This document shows, in pieces, positions 31,655 through 39,510 of a DNA stretch of 42,543 bases; within the stretch, counting starts at the first letter, position 1, and each line of letters opens with the position of its first letter. The translations under genes and the position numbers were made by a program. The DNA is taken from contig JAJDEP010000018.1 of the NCBI GenBank assembly GCA_029259715.1, positions 1-42,543 of the forward strand, in the 5' to 3' direction. The notes beneath the pieces were generated by a model. It had not been told where the DNA came from and searched no databases. It saw only the letters and a program-made list of their open reading frames with translations. Origin of the DNA: Planctomycetota bacterium. Its GTDB lineage: Bacteria; Planctomycetota; B15-G4.

Positions 31655-32038
31655 ATGAAACGAATCCTGATCGCACTCGCACTCATCGCCGCCGCCCTCG
31701 CAACAAACAGGCCCTTCGACGACGGCGTGCAGGCCGCACCCGACGCCGGCCCGGCCATCGACGACGTGCGTGTGGCCTTCGGCGAGGTGCCCCTGCCCTA
31801 TGTCGACGACAAGCCGAACCGGACGGTGACCATCGAGGGCCGCGGCTTCTACGGCACCGCCTTCGGGCCGTTCGTGCACTTCGAGATGGACGACGGTTCG
31901 GTCCACGAGGCGCTGGGCGTGGTGCTCGAGAGCGGCGAGCGCATCGTGGCGTGGCCGCCTCGCGGGGTGGAGGGCGCCGTCACCGTCATCGTTCAGAACC
32001 CCGACCGCGTGCGCGTCACCGCGGACGTCTCCCTCTGA
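31655..32038 (+). CDS. small secreted IPT/TIG-like protein
   Basis: A 127-residue protein with a signal peptide (MKRILIALALIAAALA). The mature chain is one immunoglobulin-like module: RTVTIEGRGFYGTAFGPFVHFEMDDGS and GAVTVIVQNPDRV, the pattern of IPT/TIG domains. It lacks catalytic motifs and may assist the hydrolase outside the cell. Its TGA overlaps a CTG that appears to start the glycosyltransferase gene. Confidence 0.7.
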   Translation: MKRILIALALIAAALATNRPFDDGVQAAPDAGPAIDDVRVAFGEVPLPYVDDKPNRTVTIEGRGFYGTAFGPFVHFEMDDGSVHEALGVVLESGERIVAWPPRGVEGAVTVIVQNPDRVRVTADVSL

Positions 32039-33234
32039 TCCGCGTCGCCTTCGTCCACCATTGGTTGGTGAGTCGGCGCGGGGGCGAGAAGGCCCTCGAT
32101 GCACTGGTGGCCCTGCGCCCCGGCAGCGACGTCTTCACCCTGCTGCACGATGCACAGAGCAACGCCGCGCCCGCCCACGCCGGCCGCGTGGTGGCCTCGC
32201 CGCTGCGGCTCCTGCCCGGGGCCCGGCGGTTCTTCCGCTCTCTGCTCCCGCTGTTCCCGTGGTTCTACCGGCGCCTCGACCTGTCGGGCGCCGAGGTGGT
32301 CATCTCGAGCGACGCGAGCCTCGCCAAGACGGTGCGCGTGCCCGACGGCGCCACCCACCTCTGCTACTGCTACAGCCCGGTGCGTTACGCATGGGATCTG
32401 CGTGAGACCTATCTCCAGCGGGGCGTGCCCGCCCTGCTGCGCCCGCTCGCCCGCGCCCTGCTGCGACGCGTCGCCCGACAGGACGCCGCGGCCTCGGCCC
32501 ACGTCGACCGCTTCGTCGCTATTTCCAAGACCGTGGCCATGCGCATCGAGTCCTGCTACGGCCGCCCCGCCGACGTCGTCTACCCGCCGGTGGACACCGC
32601 GTTCTTCACGCCGGGCCTCGACGCAGACGCAGAGGACGCCGCGGCCGCTGACGCCCGCCCCTTCCCCGATGCGCCCCTTGACGCAACTCCCGACGCAAAC
32701 CCCGACGACGCGCGGCCTTACCTGCTCCTCGGCGCCGCCGTGCCCTACAAGCGCTTCGACGACGCGGTGGAAGCCTGCGCCCGCCTCGACCGTCCGCTCA
32801 TCGTCGCTGGCGACGGCCCCGGTTGGTCGGCCCTCGTGCGCGCAGCCGGGCCCCGAACGCGCTTCGAGCGGGCTCCCGACGACGCCCGGGTGCGCGCCCT
32901 GTTCCGCGCTTGTCGCGCGCTGCTGTATCCCGGCGAGGAGGACTTCGGCCTCACCGCCGTCGAGGCCATGGCCTGCGGGCGGCCGGTGATCGCGTGGCGT
33001 CGCGGCGGCGTCGCCGAGACCGTGCGCCACGGCGAGACCGGCTGGCTCTACGAGGTCGAGGGCGTCGACGGCCTGGTCGAGGCGATCCAGGCCTTCGAAC
33101 GGGACGGCGCCGCGCTGCGCCCACAGGCCTGCGTGCGCCGCGCCGCCGACTTTGCGCGCCCGGTGTTCGATCGGCACATGGGCGCCATCCTCGACGAGTT
33201 CACCGCGGGAACGGCCCCGTCACGCCCTGCGTGA
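32035..33234 (+). CDS. GT4 (GT-B) glycosyltransferase
   Basis: A 399-residue retaining glycosyltransferase. The first strand IRVAFVHHWLVSRRGGEKAL must be near the start, leaving CTG (32035-32037), overlapping the preceding TGA as CTGA, or the following ATC, as start codon; no ATG/GTG/TTG exists before it. SDASLAKTV and YCYSPVRYAWDLRETY lie in the N-domain. The donor motif EEDFGLTAVEAMACGRPVIA (E-x7-E) is near residue 300-320. An Asp/Ala/Pro-rich insert of about 30 residues (about 200-232) separates the domains. With the following sugar transferase it belongs to surface polysaccharide synthesis. Confidence 0.88.
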   Translation: MIRVAFVHHWLVSRRGGEKALDALVALRPGSDVFTLLHDAQSNAAPAHAGRVVASPLRLLPGARRFFRSLLPLFPWFYRRLDLSGAEVVISSDASLAKTVRVPDGATHLCYCYSPVRYAWDLRETYLQRGVPALLRPLARALLRRVARQDAAASAHVDRFVAISKTVAMRIESCYGRPADVVYPPVDTAFFTPGLDADAEDAAAADARPFPDAPLDATPDANPDDARPYLLLGAAVPYKRFDDAVEACARLDRPLIVAGDGPGWSALVRAAGPRTRFERAPDDARVRALFRACRALLYPGEEDFGLTAVEAMACGRPVIAWRRGGVAETVRHGETGWLYEVEGVDGLVEAIQAFERDGAALRPQACVRRAADFARPVFDRHMGAILDEFTAGTAPSRPA

Positions 33235-33347
33235 TGGATCTCGTGGTTCGATCCGCGACAAGGTCCGCGACGAAGTCCGCGACAGGGTCTGCGGTGAAGA
33301 CCGCTGCGGAGGCCGCGCCCGTGGAGTCGCCGCGGGCCGCGACGTAG
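33234..33347 (+). CDS. 37-residue SAT-repeat micro-ORF after the GT4 gene
   Basis: The ATG overlaps the GT4 stop as TGATG. The peptide reads MDLVVRSATRSATKSATGSA, then a KTAAEAAP-type tail, and ends at TAG. The Arg/Lys-Ser-Ala-Thr units come from a 12-base tandem repeat. It parallels the Thr-repeat micro-ORF at 6896-7030: both begin on the stop of an enzyme gene and both are filled by 12-base repeats. It ends 56 bases before the sugar transferase gene. Expression is not shown; it may be a neutral repeat that happens to stay open. Confidence 0.3.
   Translation: MDLVVRSATRSATKSATGSAVKTAAEAAPVESPRAAT
33252..33311. repeat. 12-bp tandem repeat, four to five units
   Basis: TCCGCGACAAGG, TCCGCGACGAAG, TCCGCGACAGGG, TCTGCGGTGAAG, then a more divergent unit. 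All bases lie between the two polysaccharide genes. Confidence 0.85.
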
Positions 33348-33403
33348 GATGGCGCCGCAGCAGCGCACGAGGGAATGGCGCACGACGGAACGGGCACGAG
33401 ACG

Positions 33404-34801
33404 ATGCTTTCCAGACGCAGTGAAACTTCGCGGGTCGCGCTCTTCGTCACCGACCAGGTGTTCCTCGCGGGCGCCTTCTTCGGCGCCGTCGCGCTGCAGG
33501 GCCTGATCTCGGGCCTCGGCGTGTCGACCGCGCTGCGAGGACACCTGGGCCTCTACCTGGTGACCGCGCCGGTGCTGGCCGTGCTGTTCAACGTCGCCGG
33601 CCTCTACCGCCTGCCGCTCGAGACCGCCGAGGTCGGGCTGACCCGCCTGTGGACCATGCTCTGGGGCGGACTGTTCGCCATGGTCGCGCTGCAGATCTCC
33701 ACCTTCATCGCCGCGCAACTCGGACTGGCCGAACTGGCCGGCCCGCTGCACCGCGGCACGGGCTTCCTGTTCTCGGCGTTCACCACGGTCGGGCTGTGGG
33801 CCTCGCGCTCGATGGTGGGCGTCGCCGGCCGGCGGCTCGTGGGCGAGGGCGACGCCGGCGCGCGGGTGCTCGTCATCGGCCACAGTCCGCGGGTGCTGCG
33901 CCTGCTCGCCTCGTTCCAACGCGCACCGCACCTCGGCCTCAACGTCATCGGCGTGGTCTCACCCAACGACCTCGCCGACGTGGCGCCCCCGCTGACCATG
34001 GAGGCGGCCCTCGAGATGATCGAGCAGAGTCGCATCGACCACGTCATCATCGAGACCGCGAACCTCGACGGCGACATCCTCGACCAGGTCATGACGCTGG
34101 CCGACCGGGAGGGCGTGTCGGTGCACATCACCTCGCCCATTTTTCCTCAGACCAACCTGCTGCCCACCTGGGAACGGGTCGGCGGCGTGCCCGTGCTCGG
34201 CTTCGTGGCGGCCGAGCTGCCCCTCGGCGCGCGGGCCGCCAAGCGCGGCTTCGACCTGGTCGTGGCCACGACACTGCTGATCCTGCTGGCCCTGCCCATG
34301 GCCGTGCTCGGGCTGCTCGTACGCCTCACGTCGAAGGGGCCGGCCTTCTTCGTGCAGGACCGCATCGGCAAGGGCGGCCATCCTTTCCCCATGTTCAAGT
34401 TCCGCTCGATGCTCAGCGGCGCCGAGACGGGCACCGGTCCGGTGTGGGCCACCCCGGACGATCCCCGCAACACCGGCTTCGGTCGTTGGCTGCGGCGCAA
34501 CAACTTCGACGAGCTGCCGCAGCTCATCAATGTGATCATGGGACACATGAGCCTCGTGGGCCCGCGCCCCGAACGGCCCGAGTTCGTGCAGGGCTTCAAG
34601 CGCAAGATCCCGCGCTACGCCCACAAGCACTGGGTCAAGCCCGGCATCACCGGCTGGGCCCAGGTGCACGGCCTGCGCGGCAACACGCCGCTCACCGACC
34701 GCGTCGAGCACGACCTCTACTACATCGAGAACTGGTCGCTGCTGCTCGACGTGCGCATCCTCGTGCGCACCGTGTTCCACGAGTACCTCAAGGCGGCCTG
34801 A
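33404..34801 (+). CDS. polyprenyl-phosphate glycosyl-1-phosphate transferase
   Basis: A 465-residue membrane enzyme of the WcaJ/undecaprenyl-phosphate glucose phosphotransferase type. It has four N-terminal membrane helices (about 12-140), a CoA-binding-like Rossmann domain (154-250), a helix at 283-308, and the catalytic Bac_transf domain: KRGFDLVVA, FVQDRIGKGGHPFPMFKFRSM, NNFDELPQLINVIMGHMSLVGPRP and PGITGWAQVHG. It transfers a sugar-1-phosphate from a nucleotide sugar to undecaprenyl phosphate to begin exopolysaccharide or O-antigen assembly. ATG at 33404 begins the usual N-terminal helix region; the ribosome site is weak. Confidence 0.94.
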   Translation: MLSRRSETSRVALFVTDQVFLAGAFFGAVALQGLISGLGVSTALRGHLGLYLVTAPVLAVLFNVAGLYRLPLETAEVGLTRLWTMLWGGLFAMVALQISTFIAAQLGLAELAGPLHRGTGFLFSAFTTVGLWASRSMVGVAGRRLVGEGDAGARVLVIGHSPRVLRLLASFQRAPHLGLNVIGVVSPNDLADVAPPLTMEAALEMIEQSRIDHVIIETANLDGDILDQVMTLADREGVSVHITSPIFPQTNLLPTWERVGGVPVLGFVAAELPLGARAAKRGFDLVVATTLLILLALPMAVLGLLVRLTSKGPAFFVQDRIGKGGHPFPMFKFRSMLSGAETGTGPVWATPDDPRNTGFGRWLRRNNFDELPQLINVIMGHMSLVGPRPERPEFVQGFKRKIPRYAHKHWVKPGITGWAQVHGLRGNTPLTDRVEHDLYYIENWSLLLDVRILVRTVFHEYLKAA

Positions 34802-34809
34802 GGCTCCCG

Positions 34810-34839
34810 GGCCCCATTCCGCGCCGCACGGCGTGGGCC
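34810..34839. terminator. stem-loop between convergent sugar transferase and DUF309 genes
   Basis: GGCCC (34810-34814) pairs with GGGCC (34835-34839), and inside it CGCCG-CA-CGGCG (34822-34833) forms a second stem. It fills the 39-base gap between the two stops, so it could end both transcripts, though a T tract is missing. Confidence 0.4.
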
Positions 34840-34840
34840 G

Positions 34841-35446
34841 TCAGGTCGCGCGCAGGTACAGCCCCTCGACCCGCGGACACGGCGCCTGCAGCGCGCGGCG
34901 CGCATCGTCGCGCACCATGGCGAGCTCGAGGCCGCACAGCCGCGGCGCGTCCTCGATGACGCGGCCGAGGCGCCCGAGGGCGGCTTTCACCAACCGCCCG
35001 GCCGCGCTGTCGTGCCCGCGCTCGAGGTTGAGGGCCGCCGCCGCCAGCTGGATCAGCGACTGGAGCAGGTCGTACTGGTCCTCGTCGAGACCCTTACAAA
35101 CCTTCCAGCTCGCCTCCCACTCCTCGTGGGCCTCCCACCACCAGCCCCGGTTGAAGAAGTCGAGCCCGCGCAGGTAGCTCTGGTTGCTCTGCCACCGATC
35201 GGCCTCGACGTAGGGCGGCGGTGCGTGCTTCTCGCCGTAGGCGTAGCCGCCGACCTGCATGAACGGGTGCGGATTGTGGCCCGGCACGAAGCGATAGGGC
35301 GGGAAGGCCCGCTCGGGGAGCCACAACGCCGGCGCGCCGGGCGCCCCTTCCACCGGACGTTCGGGGGGCGTGGGCTTCGCGGACGGCGTGGGATGGGCGG
35401 CGGGGGCACCCGCATCCGCTTTCGGAGGAGTCGTTTCGTCGCTCAT
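34841..35446 (-). CDS. DUF309-domain protein
   Basis: A 201-residue cytoplasmic protein. Residues 1-35 are a Pro/Ala-rich disordered segment. Residues about 90-190 match DUF309: FFNRGWWWEAHEEWEASWK followed by LLQSLIQLAAAALNLERGH, the family's helical EaHexxE and lxQalIqlAAA motifs. The biochemical role of DUF309 is unknown. The ATG at 35446 overlaps the Dus TGA (ATGA), so it is the last gene of the UbiD-glycosylase-Dus unit. GYAYGEKHAPPPYVEADRWQ between the parts is not typical of DUF309. Confidence 0.85.
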   Translation of the reverse strand: MSDETTPPKADAGAPAAHPTPSAKPTPPERPVEGAPGAPALWLPERAFPPYRFVPGHNPHPFMQVGGYAYGEKHAPPPYVEADRWQSNQSYLRGLDFFNRGWWWEAHEEWEASWKVCKGLDEDQYDLLQSLIQLAAAALNLERGHDSAAGRLVKAALGRLGRVIEDAPRLCGLELAMVRDDARRALQAPCPRVEGLYLRAT

Positions 35447-36675
35447 GAGTCGGCCGTCTCCGGTGTTTCGCACGGCTCGGGCACATCGCCCGCCTCAGGC
35501 CCCTCAGTCAAATCCGGCGCCGCGCACGTCTCCGGCGTGAGCCAGCCGTGGGGCAGGTGCACCTTGTCCTGGCTGCGGCCGCGCTTACCGCGCTTGACCC
35601 GCAGCGCCGAGCGCGGGAACGGGATGGACGGGTCGAGGTGCGCGAGCCAGCTGTCCATCTCGTCGAGGGTCGAGACCCGCGCGAGGCCGTCGCGCACCGT
35701 CGAGCTGCCCGCGAAGCCCTTCGTGTACCAGGCGCACCACTTGCGCATCTCGAGCATGCCCTTGGTCTCATCGAAGAACTCCACCAGCAGCTCGGCGTGC
35801 TCGCGCAGGATCACCAGGATCTCGCCGAGGTGCGGCGGGTCGTCGGGCTCGCGCCCGTCGAAGACCTGGGCCAGCTCGCGGAACAGCCACGGCCTCCCGA
35901 GACACCCGCGCCCGATGATGACGCCGTCGCACCCGGTCTCCCGCATCATGCGCAGCGCGTCGAAGGCCTCCCAGATGTCGCCGTTGCCCAGGACGGGGAT
36001 GCGATCGCCCGCGTAGTCCTTCATGTCGGCGATGGCGGACCAGTCGGCCTTGCCGCTGTAGAGCTGGGCGCTCGTGCGCGCGTGCATGCCGATCCAGCGC
36101 GCGCCCTCGCCGGCGGCGACATCCACGGCGTCGCGCCACGTGATGCGGTCGTCGTCGAGGCCCAGGCGGATCTTCACGGTGACGGGCACGGACCCCGTGC
36201 CGGTCCCGCCCGCGCCCTTGACCACCGCTGCGAGCACCTTGCGCATGAGGTCGGGTCGCGCCGGCAGGGCCGACCCGCCGCCCTTCGACGTGATCTTGCG
36301 CACGGGGCAGCCCATGTTGATGTCGATGTGGTGCGCGCCCAACTCCTCGGCCAGGAAGCGGGCGGCCGTCTCCATCTCATCCGGCACCGCGCCGAAGATC
36401 TGGATCGAGCGCACCGTCTCGTCGGGCCCGAACGACGCCAGGTGGAGCGTGCGCGCGTTCTGCTCGGTGAGGCCCCGGGCGTGGAGCATCTCGGCCACGT
36501 AGAGCCCCGCCCCCATGCGCCGGCACAGCGAGCGGTACGGCGGGTTGGTCACGCCGGCCATGGGCGCCAGCACGACCGGCGGCCAGACCGAGATGTCGTC
36601 GCTCAGCGTGAGGGGACGGAACTCGCCCTCGGCGGCGACGGGGACCTCGGCGTTGAGTTCGGAGCGGAGGGGCAC
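35443..36675 (-). CDS. dus: tRNA-dihydrouridine synthase
   Basis: A flavoenzyme reducing uridines in tRNA D-loops. The TIM barrel includes LAPMAGVTNPPYRSLCRRMGA, AEML, RSIQIFG, DINMGCPVRKITSKGGGSAL with the catalytic Cys in NMGCP, KIRLGLDDD, HARTSAQLYSG and NGDIW. The last 80 residues extend past the usual C-terminus with a Lys/Arg-rich then acidic segment. Start choice: GTG at 36675 avoids overlap with the glycosylase gene and lies six bases after a CATAAT -10 box; an ATG at 36732 is an alternative adding 19 residues. DusA/B/C class is not decided. Confidence 0.92.
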   Translation of the reverse strand: MPLRSELNAEVPVAAEGEFRPLTLSDDISVWPPVVLAPMAGVTNPPYRSLCRRMGAGLYVAEMLHARGLTEQNARTLHLASFGPDETVRSIQIFGAVPDEMETAARFLAEELGAHHIDINMGCPVRKITSKGGGSALPARPDLMRKVLAAVVKGAGGTGTGSVPVTVKIRLGLDDDRITWRDAVDVAAGEGARWIGMHARTSAQLYSGKADWSAIADMKDYAGDRIPVLGNGDIWEAFDALRMMRETGCDGVIIGRGCLGRPWLFRELAQVFDGREPDDPPHLGEILVILREHAELLVEFFDETKGMLEMRKWCAWYTKGFAGSSTVRDGLARVSTLDEMDSWLAHLDPSIPFPRSALRVKRGKRGRSQDKVHLPHGWLTPETCAAPDLTEGPEAGDVPEPCETPETADS

Positions 36676-36681
36676 GGGGGC

Positions 36682-36687
36682 ATTATG
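36682..36687 (-). promoter_or_regulatory. -10 element of possibly leaderless dus gene
   Basis: CATAAT on the minus strand, overlapping the glycosylase stop, followed by six bases and GTG. This matches the leaderless layout of three other genes in the window. It would allow dus expression independent of the ubiD promoter. Confidence 0.35.
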
Positions 36688-37468
36688 CGCGAAGGGCGGG
36701 AAGTGGACAGACCGCCGGCTGTGGCTCGACATGGCGACGTGGCCCGGTGCGCGGCAGCGCCGTGACGGACGGTGAGTTCACGTCGAGAGCCCGCCACCTC
36801 CAACCGAAGGAGGCGGAGCGGGCGTTGAGTCCGATCCGGGTCGTCCAACGCACGATGTCCTTGGCCGCCACACCCTCGGGCCCAGCGAGGTGAAGCGGGC
36901 CCTCGGCATGGGTGAGGTCGACGCCATTGCGCGCCCGATCGACGTCGAGCGCCACGCACAACCGTCCCGGCCCCGCCATCAGCTCGTGGTCATTGCGCAG
37001 CAATCGTGCCCGCGTCGGCCCCTCCCCCAGCCGCGCCAACCGCCGCCGACGCATGCGCTCGATACCCTCTACCGGTTCGGCGGCGCGGATCAGCACCGCC
37101 TTACCGTCACGGTCGCCCTGAGCCACGACGTTCATGCAGAAGCAGCGGCCTTGTGTCGCGTAGACGTACGCGTAGCCCGCCGGCCCGAACATGACCTCAC
37201 AGCGCGGCGTGGGCCCGCGAAAGGAATGGGCGCTGGGATCGGTGTCCTGCCCGCCGTAGGCCTCGGTCTCGACGATGCGGCCGACGCGCACGCCGTAACG
37301 GTCGCGCCGCACGATGAGCTGGCCGATGAGCGCCGAGGCCAGCTCCACCACGGGACGCTCAAAGAAGCTTCGGGGCAGAGCCTGCAGCGCGCGGGGCTCC
37401 GGCGCGCGAGACCTGGGTGACCGGGCCGACTTGCCCGCCGCCCGCGCCGCCCGACCCGCTGACCTCAC
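36683..37468 (-). CDS. 3-methyladenine DNA glycosylase (Aag/MPG family)
   Basis: A 261-residue base-excision enzyme. The first 30 residues are basic and disordered. Family motifs follow: RSFFERPVVELASALIGQLI, RIVETEAYGG with catalytic E69 and intercalating Y71, DPSAHSFRGPTPR, MFGPAGYAYVYATQG and CFCMNVV. It removes alkylated purines or hypoxanthine. GTG at 37468 was chosen because GGGGA sits six bases before it and it makes a GTGA overlap with the UbiD stop; an ATG two codons earlier is possible. The stop TAA overlaps an out-of-frame ATG. Confidence 0.92.
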   Translation of the reverse strand: MRSAGRAARAAGKSARSPRSRAPEPRALQALPRSFFERPVVELASALIGQLIVRRDRYGVRVGRIVETEAYGGQDTDPSAHSFRGPTPRCEVMFGPAGYAYVYATQGRCFCMNVVAQGDRDGKAVLIRAAEPVEGIERMRRRRLARLGEGPTRARLLRNDHELMAGPGRLCVALDVDRARNGVDLTHAEGPLHLAGPEGVAAKDIVRWTTRIGLNARSASFGWRWRALDVNSPSVTALPRTGPRRHVEPQPAVCPLPALRA

Positions 37469-39387
37469 GGGCATTCCCCGGCCAACCCCATGTCGCTCCA
37501 GTGGTTGGCGATGCGGTTGAGCAATTTCCGCGGGTGCACCTGCTCGTCGGGCCACTCGCGGGTGAAGCCGTCGGCCGGGCCCTTGGTGGTGGCGTCGATG
37601 CCGAGGCGCCGCGGGTGCGGATTCGACTGCCGCCGCAAGGATCCGTCGTGGGTCGGGTTGTAGCTGCGGTGCACGTCGCGCTCGGGGTCGATGTGCGACA
37701 GGGCCAGCCACAGCAGGCGGGCGGGCAGGTCGAGCCGCTCACCCCGGTCGAGCACGAGCACGCGATCGGTCACGGCCTGCAGGCCGTTCTTCTCGCCGTA
37801 GTCCCAGATCTGCTCCATGGTCACCCGGGGCACGCTCGGCGCGACCTTGTCGACGGTGACGACCACCGCGCCGGAACCCTTCCCCGCGCCCTTGCCGCCC
37901 GCGCCGACACCGATGACGGCCACGTCGTCGACGCCGGCCAGCTCGCGCAGCGCGGTGATCACGTCGCCCTCGGCCGGCACGCTGCCCTCACCCCCCGCCC
38001 GCCGGGGCCCCTCGCCGGGAAACTCCCCGGTCAGGTCGATGGACACCTTGCTGCCGTAGTGCAGCGCGCGGCTGGCGTGGTCGAGGGTCTCGGTGGGCCC
38101 GAGCACGAACTCGAGGTCGCGGGAGGCGTCGAGACGCTTCAGCAGTAACGCCAGCAGCGCCTCGTCGTCCGTGAGGTCGGGGCCGTCCTCGTCGACGACC
38201 ACGATCACCTTGGTGAACATGGCCTGCCCGAGGCCCCACACGGTGTGCGCCGCCTTGCGCGCCTGGCCCGGGTAGTCCTTCTTGATCTTGAGCACCATGA
38301 AGTTGTGGAACACCCCCGCGAAGGGCAGGCGCATGTCGATCACCTCGGGCATGACCTTGCGCTGCAGCGGCAGGAACAGGCGCTCGATGGCCGCGCCGAT
38401 CCAGCAGTCCTCCTGGGGCGGCGGTCCCACCACGGTGGAGTGCCAGATGGCGTCCTTGCGGTGGGTCACGGCGGTGACATGCAGCACCCCGTATTCGTCG
38501 GCCAGGGAGTAGAAACCGGTGTGGTCGCCGAAGGGGCCCTCGACGCGCTTCTCGTCGACGAGCACGTAGCCCTCGATGACGAACTCGGCGTTGGCGGGCA
38601 CCTCGAGGTCGACGGTGCGGCACTTCACCAGCGGCACGGGCTGCCCCTGCAGGAAGGCCGCGAAGAGCATCTCGTCGACGCCCGGGGGCAGCGGGGACAC
38701 GGCCGAGAACACCACGGGCGCCGCGGCCCCCACCGCCACGGCCACCTCGAGGCGGTCGCGGCCGAGGGCCGCCGCCTTGCGCAGGTGCTCGGCGCCGGTG
38801 TGGTGGGTGTGCACGTGAAAGCCCAGGGTGTCGCGGTCGTAGCGCTGCAGCCGGTACATGCCGCAGTTGCGCGCGCCGCTGCCCGGATCCTTTGTGAACA
38901 CGAGCGGCAGCGTCACCACCGGGCCGCCGTCCTCGGGCCAGGTGCGCAGGATGGGGATGTCGAACAGGTCGATGTCGTCGCCCGTCAGGACCACCTCCTG
39001 GCAGGCGCCCTTGCGCACGTGGCGCGGGAACAGCTTGGCGAGGCGCCCGAGCAGCGGCAGGGCGCCCAGCTTCTCGCGCCAGGTGGTGCGCGGCCGCTCG
39101 ATGAGGTCGAGGAAGTCGCCCAGCAGGGCTTCCATGGCGACCTGATCCTCGACGCCCAGGGCGATCTGCATGCGCCGCTCGCTGCCGAGCGCGTTCATCA
39201 GCACGGGGAAGCGGCTGCCCTTGACGTCAGTGAACAGCAGGGCCTTGTTGGCGGCGACGTCGGCCCGGCTGACCCGATCGGCGATGGCGGCGATCTCGAG
39301 CTCGGTGTCGACCTCCCGATCGATCTCGACCAGCTCGCCCTCGGCGCGCAACTGATCGAGGAAGGTGCGTAGGTCCGGCGCCGCCAA
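37465..39387 (-). CDS. UbiD-family prenylated-FMN decarboxylase
   Basis: A 640-residue (de)carboxylase, on the long side for UbiD. It contains LRTFLDQLRAEGELVEIDREVD at the N-terminus, NCGMYRLQRYDRDTLGFH (170s, cofactor-binding), EFVIEGYV, EGPFGDHTGFYS with the catalytic acid region, CWIGAAIERLFLPL and IKKDYPGQARKAAHTVWG. Homologues act in ubiquinone or futalosine-pathway menaquinone synthesis; the length favours the menaquinone type, which is inference. It needs prenyl-FMN from a UbiX enzyme not seen here. TTG start with GGGAGAGAG five bases upstream. Confidence 0.9.
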   Translation of the reverse strand: MAAPDLRTFLDQLRAEGELVEIDREVDTELEIAAIADRVSRADVAANKALLFTDVKGSRFPVLMNALGSERRMQIALGVEDQVAMEALLGDFLDLIERPRTTWREKLGALPLLGRLAKLFPRHVRKGACQEVVLTGDDIDLFDIPILRTWPEDGGPVVTLPLVFTKDPGSGARNCGMYRLQRYDRDTLGFHVHTHHTGAEHLRKAAALGRDRLEVAVAVGAAAPVVFSAVSPLPPGVDEMLFAAFLQGQPVPLVKCRTVDLEVPANAEFVIEGYVLVDEKRVEGPFGDHTGFYSLADEYGVLHVTAVTHRKDAIWHSTVVGPPPQEDCWIGAAIERLFLPLQRKVMPEVIDMRLPFAGVFHNFMVLKIKKDYPGQARKAAHTVWGLGQAMFTKVIVVVDEDGPDLTDDEALLALLLKRLDASRDLEFVLGPTETLDHASRALHYGSKVSIDLTGEFPGEGPRRAGGEGSVPAEGDVITALRELAGVDDVAVIGVGAGGKGAGKGSGAVVVTVDKVAPSVPRVTMEQIWDYGEKNGLQAVTDRVLVLDRGERLDLPARLLWLALSHIDPERDVHRSYNPTHDGSLRRQSNPHPRRLGIDATTKGPADGFTREWPDEQVHPRKLLNRIANHWSDMGLAGECP

Positions 39388-39437
39388 GGCTCTCTCCCGT
39401 GGGACTCGCCGGCTGATCCCGTCGGCGCGAGCCGGAG

Positions 39438-39458
39438 ATCATAGCCAAGCGCTATGAT
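39438..39458. promoter_or_regulatory. back-to-back divergent promoter of ubiD and pnp genes
   Basis: ATCATAGC-N5-GCTATGAT is a perfect 8-base inverted repeat. It places TATGAT on the minus strand (39438-39443, toward the UbiD gene) and TATGAT on the plus strand (39453-39458, toward the phosphorylase gene). Both are good -10 boxes with weak -35 partners across the other promoter, so the two would compete. The symmetry could also be an operator. Confidence 0.5.
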
Positions 39459-39510
39459 GGCGGCTCGCACCTCTCACCGCCTCGCCCATGAGGCCCCCGA
39501 CGAGACCGCG

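Noticed and set aside
36603..36683. A TAATG overlap after the glycosylase stop suggesting a further gene
   Set aside because: The ATG opens only 26 codons of Pro/Ser in a frame different from dus; the GTG eight bases later is in the dus frame.
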